33,641 bases of DNA from Ohtaekwangia sp036503775 (GCA_036503775.1 DASXWH010000009.1:1-33641); one strand, 5' to 3'. Shown: positions 7,955 through 16,613, numbered from the stretch's first letter. Numbers and translations: made by a program. Notes: a model not told the origin generated them from the letters alone.

Positions 7955-10900
7955 TCAGGAGTTTCTTTTCACCCACTCACGGGCGTTAGCAAAGGCTTCA
8001 ATCCACGGTGATATCTGGTCTGTCTTACGATCTGTCGGATAATATCCCCAATTCCATGGAAAAAGAGACCTTTCTATGTGCGGCATAATGGCCAGATGTC
8101 TTCCGTCATGTGAGTATAATGCTGCTGTAGAAAGATCAGAGTCATTGGGGTTACCAGGATACTCGTGATAAGAGAATTCGGCACCGATGTTAAACTTCGA
8201 TCTGTCGGCCGGTAGCTTAAACATACCTTCACCATGTGCGATCCATGCACCTAACCGTGATCCTGCCAGTGATGAAAGCATAACAGAATTATTCGGAGGG
8301 ATAGTGAGGTTTATAAAAGGCGATTCAAATTTTCCTGAACCATTATGATGCATGGGTTCCTGCCAGTCCGGATACAATAAACCCAACTCCATCATCAGCT
8401 GACAACCATTGCAGACACCCAGACTCAATGTGTCTTTGCGTGCATAGAATTTATCAAGTGCTTCTTTTGCTTTTGGATTGTAAAGGAATGAGCCTGCCCA
8501 TCCCTTGGCTGAACCGAGTACATCAGAGTTTGAGAATCCACCTACAAACACGATCAGGTTAACGTTCGAAAGATCTTCACGCCCTGCGATCAGATCAGTC
8601 ATATGAACATCTTTTACATCGAACCCCGCGAGGTACAGTGTGTAAGCCATTTCGCGATCGCCATTCACACCTTTCTCACGGATGATGGCTGCTTTTATTC
8701 CCGAAGGTTTTCTCCGTTTCGGATCAATGCCGTAGACTTCGAATCCACCTGTAAACGATTTGGGGAAAGTATACTGAAGCGGTTGTACTTTGTAGTTGTG
8801 ATAGCGCTTTTCAGCATGTCCTTTTGTACGTTGCTTGCTATCGAGCAGGTAGGATGTTTTATACCAGGTATCACGGAGTTCATCAACCGGATAGCTGATC
8901 AGATTGTTCTGATGATGGATGGTCACTTTCCTTTCACCTGACACATGTCCCAGAATGCGGTATTGAATGCCAGCTTCTTTCAGTATACCCGTTACTTCCT
9001 GCTCATTGTCTACCTGGATCACCACACCCGGATTTTCTGCGAAGAATATTTTCACCAGATCATCATTATAGTCGGATAGGTTCAGCGTTAAGCCGATGTC
9101 AGGCACAGCAAAGCACATCTCCAGCAAGGCTGTGATCAAGCCTCCCTCAGAAATATCATGGCCGGCTAAAATCAGATTTTGTCTGATCAGGGTTTGAATG
9201 GCTTCAAATGCTTTTACAAAATACTTTTCGTCTTTTACGGAAGGTACATCATTGCCGAGCAAACTCAGTGTCTGTGCGAAGCTGCTTCCGCCCAGTTTTA
9301 AAGTGTCTGATGAAAAGTCAATATGGATGATCCGGGTTCCTGCCTCCTGTTGCAGCACTGGTGATATAATCCGTGTAATGTCAGCCACTTCACCTACAGC
9401 TGAAATGATGACTGTTCCCGGAGAGTATACCGTTTCACCGTTGGGATATTTCTGCGTCATCGATAAGGAATCTTTTCCAGTAGGAATATTAATACCCAAC
9501 GCAATGGCAAAATCACTCACGGACTGAACAGCATCATACAATCTGGCATTTTCGCCTTCCTGTTTTGCCGGCCACATCCAGTTGGCACTCAGAGAAACAC
9601 CGGTAAGACCATAGGTGAGCGGAGCCCACAAAATATTGGTGAGCGATTCGGCAATGGCTAACTTACTTCCCGCTATCGGATCGATCAGTGAGGCTGCTGG
9701 TGCATGGCCGATGGCTGTAGCGACACCTTTGTTACTGAGAAAGTCCAGGGCCATTACACCAACGTTATTCAACGGAAGCTGAATCGGTCCGCAGGCCTGC
9801 TGCTTGGCCACGCGACCGGTTACTGAGCGGTCCACTTTATTGGTTAACCAATCTTTGCAGGCCACAGCTTCCAGTTGCAGAACATTGTCGAGGTAGGTTC
9901 TTAACTTTTGAACATCGTATTCAACTCCTTTAAAATTCGATGGTGTTTTTTTATCTGTCAGGATTGTTTTTGGAGAGGAACCCAGCAGGTGCTTTACTGT
10001 AAAATCAATCGGTTTTTTAGATTGACCATTCTTCTGGAAATGTAATTGCTTATCACCTGTGGCTTCACCGATCACGTAGATGGGCGCACGTTCGCGCTCC
10101 GAAACTTTTTTCAACAGGTCGATATCTTTTTCACGGATGGCCAGACCCATTCTTTCCTGTGATTCATTACTGATGATCTCTTTATCAGAAAGGGTAGGAT
10201 CGCCAATGGGAAGTTTATCAATGTGAATAGTACCACCGGTTTCTTCCAGCAATTCAGAAAGGCAATTGAAATGCCCACCGGCACCATGATCGTGAATGGA
10301 TACGATCGGGTTTTGATCAGCTTCCGCCAGCGCACGAATGGCATTCATTACGCGTTTTTGCATTTCGGGATTAGAACGCTGAATGGCATTGAGCTCGATT
10401 GCATTACCATACTCACCTGTGGCAACTGATGATACAGCACCGCCCCCCATACCAATGCGATAATTATCACCACCCAGCAAAACAATTTTATCTCCTGTGT
10501 TCAGGTGTTCCTTCTTGCTGTCTTTTTCCTTACCGTAGCCCACGCCACCAGCAAGCATGATCACTTTATCAAACCCGTATTTTTTACCGCCTTCGAAATG
10601 CTCAAAGGTGAGAACACTTCCGTTGATCAGGGGTTGACCAAACTTGTTTCCAAAATCAGAAGCGCCATCTGAAGCCTTGATGAGTATTTCTTCCGGTGTC
10701 TGATATAACCATTTGCGTGGTTCAAACTTTTCTTCCCAGGGTCTGCCACCAGCTAATCTGGGGTATGAAGTAATGTACACCGCTGTACCGGCTAATGGCA
10801 ACGAACCTTTTCCACCTGCAAGCCTGTCGCGAATCTCTCCGCCTGAACCGGTTGCCGCACCGTTGAAAGGTTCAACTGTGGTAGGGAAGTTGTGTGTTTC

Positions 10901-11638
10901 GGCTTTAAGCGATATCACCGAATCAATATCTTTCACTTCAAAGAAATCGGCTGTATCCTGGCGCTTTGGGGCAAACTGTTCTATACGCGGACCTTTGATA
11001 AAAGCCACGTTATCTTTGTAGGCCGAAACGAGGTGATGCGGATTTTCTTTTGAGGTCTTCTTGATCAGCTGAAAAAGCGTTGACTCTTTTTCTTTTCCGT
11101 CAATAATAAATGTGCCGTTGAAAATTTTATGACGACAATGTTCTGAGTTCACCTGCGAAAAGCCAAACACTTCGCTGTCGGTGAGCTTGCGCCCCAATTC
11201 TTTGCTGACATTTTCAAGGTAGCTTATTTCTTCACTGCTTAAAGCCAGCCCTTCTCTTTCACTATAGGCTTTTATGTTGTCGACCTCAAGTATGGGATCA
11301 GGCGTGTGAACGATGGTGAACAGATCCTGATCTAATGCTGTATACTTGTGCTGAAGCATCCGGTCATAGCGGACATCGGCATTTGCTACGGGGTGAAATT
11401 CTTCAATGCGGGTTATCCCTGAGATACCCATGGTTTGGGTAATCTCTACCGCGTTCGTACTCCAGGGGGTGATCATCTCTTTCCGGGGGCCGATAAACTG
11501 GCCTTCAAGGGTCTTGTCTGCCAGGGCTTCAGCCTTTCCAAAAAGCCACGTAAGTTTCTGGATATCTGAATTTTGGACAGGCTGCGCCACACCAACTGCA
11601 TAGATCGTGTTGGCTTTTGAACGAAAGAATAAAATCAT
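7955..11638 (-). CDS. purL: phosphoribosylformylglycinamidine synthase, large single-chain form
   Basis: Fourth step of purine synthesis: FGAR + glutamine + ATP to FGAM. This is the fused PurL-PurQ type (1227 aa from the chosen start; E. coli PurL is about 1295). Visible are the N-terminal domain starting MILFFRSKANTIYAVG, the linker motif SQVNSEHCRHKIFNG, the ATP-site segment SLKAETHNFPTTVEPFNGAA, the repeat DHGAGGHFNCLSE, and a C-terminal glutamine amidotransferase domain with nucleophile C1076 (GVCNGCQ) and H1187/E1189 (PHIERS). The frame stays open 25 codons further upstream, but a good -7 element (11665-11672) lies within that extension and the family N terminus begins at the chosen ATG. 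It is downstream of a same-strand hydrolase gene but probably has its own promoter. Confidence 0.97.
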   Translation of the reverse strand: MILFFRSKANTIYAVGVAQPVQNSDIQKLTWLFGKAEALADKTLEGQFIGPRKEMITPWSTNAVEITQTMGISGITRIEEFHPVANADVRYDRMLQHKYTALDQDLFTIVHTPDPILEVDNIKAYSEREGLALSSEEISYLENVSKELGRKLTDSEVFGFSQVNSEHCRHKIFNGTFIIDGKEKESTLFQLIKKTSKENPHHLVSAYKDNVAFIKGPRIEQFAPKRQDTADFFEVKDIDSVISLKAETHNFPTTVEPFNGAATGSGGEIRDRLAGGKGSLPLAGTAVYITSYPRLAGGRPWEEKFEPRKWLYQTPEEILIKASDGASDFGNKFGQPLINGSVLTFEHFEGGKKYGFDKVIMLAGGVGYGKEKDSKKEHLNTGDKIVLLGGDNYRIGMGGGAVSSVATGEYGNAIELNAIQRSNPEMQKRVMNAIRALAEADQNPIVSIHDHGAGGHFNCLSELLEETGGTIHIDKLPIGDPTLSDKEIISNESQERMGLAIREKDIDLLKKVSERERAPIYVIGEATGDKQLHFQKNGQSKKPIDFTVKHLLGSSPKTILTDKKTPSNFKGVEYDVQKLRTYLDNVLQLEAVACKDWLTNKVDRSVTGRVAKQQACGPIQLPLNNVGVMALDFLSNKGVATAIGHAPAASLIDPIAGSKLAIAESLTNILWAPLTYGLTGVSLSANWMWPAKQEGENARLYDAVQSVSDFAIALGINIPTGKDSLSMTQKYPNGETVYSPGTVIISAVGEVADITRIISPVLQQEAGTRIIHIDFSSDTLKLGGSSFAQTLSLLGNDVPSVKDEKYFVKAFEAIQTLIRQNLILAGHDISEGGLITALLEMCFAVPDIGLTLNLSDYNDDLVKIFFAENPGVVIQVDNEQEVTGILKEAGIQYRILGHVSGERKVTIHHQNNLISYPVDELRDTWYKTSYLLDSKQRTKGHAEKRYHNYKVQPLQYTFPKSFTGGFEVYGIDPKRRKPSGIKAAIIREKGVNGDREMAYTLYLAGFDVKDVHMTDLIAGREDLSNVNLIVFVGGFSNSDVLGSAKGWAGSFLYNPKAKEALDKFYARKDTLSLGVCNGCQLMMELGLLYPDWQEPMHHNGSGKFESPFINLTIPPNNSVMLSSLAGSRLGAWIAHGEGMFKLPADRSKFNIGAEFSYHEYPGNPNDSDLSTAALYSHDGRHLAIMPHIERSLFPWNWGYYPTDRKTDQISPWIEAFANAREWVKRNS

Positions 11639-11664
11639 GGAGAACTCCGTGTTTAAAAGATGCG

Positions 11665-11672
11665 CAAAAGTA
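11665..11672 (-). promoter_or_regulatory. -7 promoter element for purL
   Basis: TACTTTTG on the minus strand matches TAnnTTTG exactly and lies 27 bases before the chosen purL ATG at 11638. It supports that start over a start at 11713. A -33 TTG is not clear; CTG stands at roughly that distance. Confidence 0.5.
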
Positions 11673-11773
11673 GTATGAATTGATGGAAATGCAGAGACTT
11701 TTTTACCATTCATTCCGTGATTTTAGATACCAAAAGGTCATTTTACAGGAACGAAAAGCCCCTTAACAACCGG

Positions 11774-12577
11774 TTACAAACGGCCTTTAAGGAAGAACTT
11801 TTGAAGGGACTCTCTCTTTAATAATTGGTGATGACCTGACTCTTCAATATCTAATGAATATTGTTCCAGATGCTGGAGAAGAGGGGCTACCTTCTTTTCA
11901 TCAATGATCCGGTCATGTTTTCCAATCAGCACGTTGACTGGTATATGGTATTGGTTAATGACATGTGCAGTCTGATGAGCGTGAACGCGAAGTTCCCGAA
12001 ATACAACCCAGCTGTGATATACCTGTGAACGTTTTTCGGGTGTTCTCATTTGTGATCTGGCAAACTGGATTACCTCTTTCGGAAGAATCCGTAAACGTTG
12101 CAGACCATTCAGCAGCATGAAAAACCAACCGGGACGGTTGATCAAACTCTTGAACAGGTTTCGAAAAAGTGCCGTGCGGGTTGACACGTTATACCAGAAA
12201 TCAGGCTTGATGCCATCCGGGGCAATCAGAAATAATTCTTCTGTCTGCGCGGGAAATGCTTCCAGTGTTGCCAGGAGGAATTTTGTGCCGATGCTGAAAC
12301 CTGCCATAGAAAAGGAGTCAATTTTATTGGTCTGAAGAAAATCAGTGAGGATGTTTTCCCATTCCTCCTTGCGTATCGGTTTGTCTCCCTTTGGCCAAAG
12401 GCTGCGGCCGTGAAAGTAGAGGTCAAAACTATAGAGGGTGTACAATTGGCCGAGATCATCCCGGATGGCGTCAAAGGCTGTGTGATCCTGGCCAAAGCCA
12501 TGAAAAAGCAGGAGATTTTTCTTCCCATTTCCTTCTTTGGTGTAATACAGCGTTGATTCGGGGTTTTTAGCGGTCAT
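11774..12577 (-). CDS. alpha/beta-fold hydrolase
   Basis: Cytoplasmic alpha/beta hydrolase of 267 aa from the ATG chosen here; a TTG four codons upstream is possible but less likely. It has an oxyanion-hole motif LLLFHGFG (about 24-29), the nucleophile elbow GFSIG with S95, the acid D222 in IGKHDRIID, and the catalytic His at 249 or 250 in ESGHHQLLKRE, in the order expected of the family. A helical lid insertion lies at about 125-195. The substrate cannot be told: esterase, lipase and C-C hydrolase relatives share these motifs. It is divergent from the ECF sigma gene at 12702, and purL follows after 135 bases. Confidence 0.88.
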   Translation of the reverse strand: MTAKNPESTLYYTKEGNGKKNLLLFHGFGQDHTAFDAIRDDLGQLYTLYSFDLYFHGRSLWPKGDKPIRKEEWENILTDFLQTNKIDSFSMAGFSIGTKFLLATLEAFPAQTEELFLIAPDGIKPDFWYNVSTRTALFRNLFKSLINRPGWFFMLLNGLQRLRILPKEVIQFARSQMRTPEKRSQVYHSWVVFRELRVHAHQTAHVINQYHIPVNVLIGKHDRIIDEKKVAPLLQHLEQYSLDIEESGHHQLLKRESLQKFFLKGRL

Positions 12578-12601
12578 GCCAATAGCCAAGATTGTAAAAA
12601 C

Positions 12602-12683
12602 TTTAGATTGTGAGCTTTCAGCTTGTCACTATTTTTCAACCTTTATAAAATAAAAAGAATGTTGCCCCGTCTTTCAATCTAAA
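12602..12683. repeat. 9-base inverted repeat in the divergent hydrolase/sigma gap
   Basis: TTTAGATTG (12602-12610) is repeated in reverse complement as CAATCTAAA (12675-12683). One arm lies near each divergent start (12577 and 12702). A further AGATTGT stands at 12589-12595. This could be a paired binding site shared by both genes, or chance in A/T-rich DNA. I see no convincing standard promoter elsewhere in this gap. Confidence 0.35.
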
Positions 12684-12701
12684 TCGTGAAAGGTACGTGC
12701 A

Positions 12702-13256
12702 ATGGACTTAGCCATGCAGATGAAGGAAGAGACATTTCTCCGGGAGAAAGACCGGTTGCTGAGTTTTATCCGCAATCGGGTTTCAACCGTGGAGGAGGCT
12801 GAGGATATTCTGCAGGATGTATTCTACCAGTTCGTAGCGGGTTATGAAACCATTGAATCCCTTGACCGGGTTACATCATGGTTGTTTTCTGTGGCCCGGA
12901 ACAAGATTATAGACCGGTACAGGAGAGATGCCGCGCGGCCTAAACGGGCTGAACTTACTCTTCCTGCCGGAAAGGATGAAGATGCTCCGCTAACGCTTCA
13001 GGATATCCTTCCCGATCTGGGCAACACACCCGACAACGCGTATCTCCGCGATGTCATTTGGGAAGCTATACTTGAAGCCCTGGATGAATTACCTGCTGAG
13101 CAGCGCGAAGTATTCATACAGAATGAAATTGAAGAACGGGGCTTCCGTGAAATCTCTGAGGAGACAGGGGTGTCTATCAATACATTGCTTTCGCGGAAGC
13201 GATATGCCATTTTGGCCCTTCGCAAGAAATTGCAGCGGTTGTATGATGATTTATAA
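12702..13256 (+). CDS. ECF-type RNA polymerase sigma factor
   Basis: Sigma-70 family factor of 184 aa with only regions 2 and 4, the ECF pattern. Region 2 includes EEAEDILQDVFYQFV and SWLFSVARNKIIDRYRR (about 30-75), the -10 recognition part. Region 4 includes ALDELPAEQREVFIQNEI and the helix-turn-helix FREISEETGVSINTLLSRKRYA (about 125-170), the -35 recognition part. A small two-helix membrane protein follows after 36 bases on the same strand and is the obvious candidate regulator, since no classical anti-sigma gene is next to it. The regulon and stimulus are unknown. Confidence 0.92.
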   Translation: MDLAMQMKEETFLREKDRLLSFIRNRVSTVEEAEDILQDVFYQFVAGYETIESLDRVTSWLFSVARNKIIDRYRRDAARPKRAELTLPAGKDEDAPLTLQDILPDLGNTPDNAYLRDVIWEAILEALDELPAEQREVFIQNEIEERGFREISEETGVSINTLLSRKRYAILALRKKLQRLYDDL

Positions 13257-13292
13257 ACCTGCCGGGCAGTAATGAGAACAGATTAGGATGAT

Positions 13293-13655
13293 ATGAACAA
13301 AGGTGGAATGATATTCAAATGGGTGATGCTATGCCTGCTGGCCGTTGTCGCGGCTGGTGCAGCTACCATGTTATTATGGAACTGGCTTGTGCCCGTTCTG
13401 TTTAACGGTCCGGAGATTACCTTCTTTCAGGCATTGGGTTTATTAATGTTAAGTAAGCTTCTGTCTTGGGGATTTGGTAAACATTGTCATTCATCTACAC
13501 ATGGAAATACACCCGGTTGGAAAAACAAGCTATACGAGAAATTCTCTCACATGAGTCCTGAACAACGCGAAGTATTCAAACAAAAAATGAAGGACAAGTG
13601 GTGCAGGTGGGAGGAGTCATCCAAACAGGAAGAATCAGACAGTTCAAACGGTTGA
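13293..13655 (+). CDS. small membrane protein, possible partner of the ECF sigma factor
   Basis: Unrecognised 120-residue protein. It has a hydrophobic helix at about 8-33 and a second, shorter hydrophobic stretch at about 42-60. A His/Cys-bearing turn GKHCHSSTHGN follows, then a charged cytoplasmic-looking tail containing MSPEQREVFKQKMKDKW and ending in a Ser/Glu-rich segment. The HCH cluster could bind metal, but this is speculation. The 36-base gap to the ECF gene indicates one transcript, which suggests a role in controlling or being controlled by that sigma factor. It does not resemble the zinc-binding (ZAS) anti-sigma family. Coding potential is supported by the clean hydrophobic and charged segmentation. 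Confidence 0.75.
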   Translation: MNKGGMIFKWVMLCLLAVVAAGAATMLLWNWLVPVLFNGPEITFFQALGLLMLSKLLSWGFGKHCHSSTHGNTPGWKNKLYEKFSHMSPEQREVFKQKMKDKWCRWEESSKQEESDSSNG

Positions 13656-13735
13656 TTCTGCACTTGACTAAAAATAATCTGAATTTTTGAATCGAAGAGG
13701 AACCATTTAATCGTATTGCTGTTTTAAAGAGGAAA

Positions 13736-13771
13736 CCACGGAAACTTTTGTTTTTATTTGAGTTTCCTTGG
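13736..13771. repeat. inverted repeat in the gap before the terminator
   Basis: CCACGGAAACT (13736-13746) and AGTTTCCTTGG (13761-13771) pair at 10 of 11 positions around a T-rich 14-base loop. It lies in the 167-base stretch between the small membrane protein gene and the strong terminator at 13823. It may be a processing or termination hairpin. I see no gene in this stretch. Confidence 0.4.
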
Positions 13772-13822
13772 CCAATAGCATTAACAATCTTGTTGATAGA
13801 GGGGATGGGTTAGTTTGGTAAG

Positions 13823-13854
13823 CGGCCCGGGCGAAAGCCCGGGCCGTCTTTTTG
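13823..13854 (+). terminator. strong intrinsic terminator
   Basis: A perfect 10-base G/C stem CGGCCCGGGC / GCCCGGGCCG closed by a GAAA tetraloop, followed by TCTTTTTG. This is a textbook Rho-independent terminator for + strand transcription, ending the ECF sigma/membrane protein transcript 170 bases after its last gene. It lies inside the upstream open extension of the next reading frame, which argues that the extension is not translated. Confidence 0.9.
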
Positions 13855-13876
13855 AGCCTGATCACCAATTACTTGA

Positions 13877-13883
13877 TATATTG
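13877..13883 (+). promoter_or_regulatory. possible promoter for the DUF3857 gene
   Basis: TATATTG resembles the -7 element with one T missing. TTTG at 13851-13854 lies 22 bases upstream as a possible -33 box. It sits between the terminator and the ATG at 13905, where a promoter is required. Confidence 0.3.
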
Positions 13884-13904
13884 AGGCCGCAAAAAAATAC
13901 GCAC

Positions 13905-15869
13905 ATGCGGCTGGTAAAAGTTACGTTGGTATTACTCTGTTGTTGGCAATCCGTTTTTTCACAGGATCATGGATTCCCTTTTGGCGAAGTCACGTATCGC
14001 AATCTGGAAATAAAAACATACGAACACGATACAGCAACCTATGCCGTTGTTTTGAAGGAGTTTGGTGAAGCTTATATCGATAACAGCAATGATCACAATC
14101 TGCTTTTTGAATATCATGTTATCATCAAAATACTGAAGCCGCAGGGTGTTGAGCAGGCCAACATTGAAATTCCCTTGCGCAAGAATGACAATCGCGTTGA
14201 GTCTGTTCGTTCGGTTGAAGCCTCGAGTTTTAATATCGAAGGTGGCTCAATGCGCGAAACGAAGTTGAATCCAAAGAATGTATTTACCGAAACCATCAGT
14301 AAATATTGGGATATAAAAAAGTTTGCTATTCCCAATGTCCGCGCAGGAACGGTAATTGAATATCAATATATTTTAGAATCTCCTTTCCGCTATAACTTCA
14401 GAGGCTGGGAATTCCAGGGAGACATCCCTAAAGTGAGCAGCGAATACTGGGCAACCATACCCGCCAACTATAAGTATCACGTTAGTCTGAGAGGTTTTTT
14501 GGAGCTTGATAAAAATGAGAGCGATCTGGTGGAAGATTGTTTTACACCTGGGGGCGGCAACAAAGCTGACTGTGCCCGGTTTAAATGGTCGATGACAAAC
14601 ATACCCGCCTTTAAAGAGGAAGAGTTCATGACTGCCCGGTCGAACTTTATATCCTCTATTAACTTTGAGTTAAACGAAATTGAATTTTTCGATGGGCGAA
14701 AGGATAAAATCGCAAAGGAATGGAAGGATGCAGAACTGGAGCTGAGACGTGACGAGCGATTTGGTTTACAGGTTAAGCGTGGTGATGGTATAGTGGGTAA
14801 TCATATCGCTTTGGTACTAGCCGGTGAAACGGATTCCCTTCAGCAGGCAAAAAAAATTTACGACTTCATTAAAGGATGGTACAGGTGGAATGAAACCTAT
14901 GGGATCTTCAGTGAACTCGGAATTAAAAAAGCATTTGACAGGAAAACAGGGAACGTAGGTGATATCAATTTGTCACTTGTAGCCGCATTGAACTATGCGG
15001 GTATGAATGTGGAGCCTATGATTCTTTCAACTCGGAAAAATGGATTGCCTACCGAGCTCTTTCCGGTGATAAGTGAGTTCAACTACGTTGTTGCAAAATT
15101 GAATCTGGGAGGTAAGGTTTACCTGCTCGATGCCACGGACGATTTTTTTCCTTTCGGTTTGATCCCGGAGCGTTGCCTCAATGGCAAGGGGAGGGTATTG
15201 GGTGAAAAAAAATCGTACTGGTATACCATCATTGCACCCGATAGAGAAAAACAGGTCAACATGCTGACATTTGATTTGCAGGCCGATGGCAACTTCAAAG
15301 GTACGATCCAGCGAACCCTATTTGGTTACAGTGCTGTCGAAATGCGAAAGCAGATTTTCCAGTTTGGAACACCACAAGCGTACATCAATGATCTGGATAA
15401 TGTTCAGCATGGGTTTGATATAATACATGGGGAAATCACCAACCTGGATGACCTTTCAAAGCCGCTGGTTATCAAGCTGGATGTTTTAATTGAAGGATCC
15501 GATACACAACACATCCTCTTTAATCCCTTTGTTATTGAACAATGGCCAAAGAATCCATTCCGGTCGCAGGAGCGGCTTTATCCGGTTGATTTTGGCGCAC
15601 CGCGGGAGGAAGTATCCATACTCAATCTGTCTCTTCCGGCTGATTATGAAGTTCCTGATCTTCCTCAAAAAGTAGGGCTGGCCTTACCCAATGCCGGGGG
15701 ACGTTACCTTTTTGAAATAAAGCATGCGGATAACCGGATCACGATGAACAGCTCATTGCTTATTGCCAAGTCTGTATTCACATCTTCGGAATATCACCAT
15801 CTGAAAGAACTCTTTAACCATGTCGTATCGGCACATCAAACGAACCTTCTGATTCAAAAACGAAAATAA
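13905..15869 (+). CDS. DUF3857 protein with degenerate transglutaminase-like domain
   Basis: Exported protein of 654 aa. The chosen ATG begins a clean signal peptide, MRLVKVTLVLLCCWQSVFSQ; an upstream TTG at 13815 would put a terminator hairpin in the coding region. Residues about 40-210 match DUF3857 (NIEIPLRKNDNRVESV, VRAGTVIEYQYILESPF). Residues about 270-415 fit a transglutaminase-like fold, but the catalytic triad is broken: the motif reads GNVGD, with V351 where Cys is expected, and EFNYVV, with Y394 in the His position; D409 is kept in LLDATD. A DUF3858-like beta domain closes the protein (about 540-640). Bacteroidota carry many such proteins; function is unknown, and binding or a scaffold role in the periplasm is more likely than catalysis. 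Confidence 0.88.
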   Translation: MRLVKVTLVLLCCWQSVFSQDHGFPFGEVTYRNLEIKTYEHDTATYAVVLKEFGEAYIDNSNDHNLLFEYHVIIKILKPQGVEQANIEIPLRKNDNRVESVRSVEASSFNIEGGSMRETKLNPKNVFTETISKYWDIKKFAIPNVRAGTVIEYQYILESPFRYNFRGWEFQGDIPKVSSEYWATIPANYKYHVSLRGFLELDKNESDLVEDCFTPGGGNKADCARFKWSMTNIPAFKEEEFMTARSNFISSINFELNEIEFFDGRKDKIAKEWKDAELELRRDERFGLQVKRGDGIVGNHIALVLAGETDSLQQAKKIYDFIKGWYRWNETYGIFSELGIKKAFDRKTGNVGDINLSLVAALNYAGMNVEPMILSTRKNGLPTELFPVISEFNYVVAKLNLGGKVYLLDATDDFFPFGLIPERCLNGKGRVLGEKKSYWYTIIAPDREKQVNMLTFDLQADGNFKGTIQRTLFGYSAVEMRKQIFQFGTPQAYINDLDNVQHGFDIIHGEITNLDDLSKPLVIKLDVLIEGSDTQHILFNPFVIEQWPKNPFRSQERLYPVDFGAPREEVSILNLSLPADYEVPDLPQKVGLALPNAGGRYLFEIKHADNRITMNSSLLIAKSVFTSSEYHHLKELFNHVVSAHQTNLLIQKRK

Positions 15870-15898
15870 GGAGTGTATTTACCTTATCGGTAATAACA

Positions 15899-15906
15899 TA
15901 CTTTTG
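15899..15906 (+). promoter_or_regulatory. -7 promoter element for the coiled-coil membrane protein gene
   Basis: TACTTTTG matches TAnnTTTG exactly. It would give a leader of about 80 bases before the ATG at 15994. That leader contains a short inverted repeat GGTGG (15937-15941)/CCACC (15955-15959). Confidence 0.45.
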
Positions 15907-15993
15907 ATCGAAGCCATTTTCCATTAATATAATTAAGGTGGACTTGTTTGGGAGCCACCCGTAAGTTGCATTCATACAACCAGAAGTATCAAT

Positions 15994-16590
15994 ATGAAGA
16001 AAGTATTTATGGTGCTCATAAGTCTGTTGGCTATGCAGCAAGGCTTAGCGCAACAGTCTACAGAGGCCGTTCAGGGCAACTTTACCCTGCGTGAGCGCTA
16101 TGGGATAATGAAGTCCAAGTCGCAGACCTTTAAAGACTATAAAGTCATCAAAGAATCCGTTCTGGATGGTGTATGGAAAATTGCGCAAGACACTTTAGCC
16201 GGGAAACAGGCGAACCTGAATCAGGCAAAACGTGATATTGATACCTTAAAAAAATCACTGAACCAGATAAAGATTGCCCTTCAGCAAAAGGAAGATTCGA
16301 TGGCTGAAACACTTCATGCCAGTACGCATATTTCCGTGATCGGAATAGACGTTGGCAAGGGCACCTTCCTTACTATTGTCGGGATCATCATCGCAGGATT
16401 AATCTTGCTTACACTGTCGGTATTAGCCCGCATGAAGTTGTTGTCTAAATCCGTTCAGGAAAGAAAACTGGCCGTGACCATGGTCACCAATGAATATGAG
16501 GAGTACAAGCGTAAGGCTATGGAGAAGCAAATGAAACTTTCACGCGAACTCCAGGACGAACGCAACAAACAATCTATGCGGAATAATTGA
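15994..16590 (+). CDS. exported coiled-coil protein with one membrane helix
   Basis: 198-residue protein that I cannot assign to a named family. It has a signal peptide (MKKVFMVLISLLAMQQGLAQ), a periplasmic region with a predicted coiled coil at about 65-105 (LNQAKRDIDTLKKSLNQIKI), a transmembrane helix at about 125-147 (GTFLTIVGIIIAGLILLTLS), and a highly charged C-terminal coiled coil in the cytoplasm (YEEYKRKAMEKQMKLSRELQ). The layout suggests a membrane-spanning scaffold or signalling stalk. It has its own likely promoter (15899-15906), and its stop is 23 bases from the end of the convergent GH16 gene, with no obvious terminator between them. Confidence 0.8.
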   Translation: MKKVFMVLISLLAMQQGLAQQSTEAVQGNFTLRERYGIMKSKSQTFKDYKVIKESVLDGVWKIAQDTLAGKQANLNQAKRDIDTLKKSLNQIKIALQQKEDSMAETLHASTHISVIGIDVGKGTFLTIVGIIIAGLILLTLSVLARMKLLSKSVQERKLAVTMVTNEYEEYKRKAMEKQMKLSRELQDERNKQSMRNN

Positions 16591-16613
16591 TCCGCTGATC
16601 ACCACGCTGTAAT

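Noticed and set aside
10713..11021. 102-residue + strand open frame opposite purL
   Set aside because: Antisense to the conserved FGAM synthase catalytic region with no promoter or family match; the lack of stops follows from purL codon use.
13815..13904. 30-codon N-terminal extension of the DUF3857 protein from a TTG start
   Set aside because: It runs through a perfect G/C terminator hairpin with GAAA loop and hides the signal peptide; the ATG at 13905 is better.
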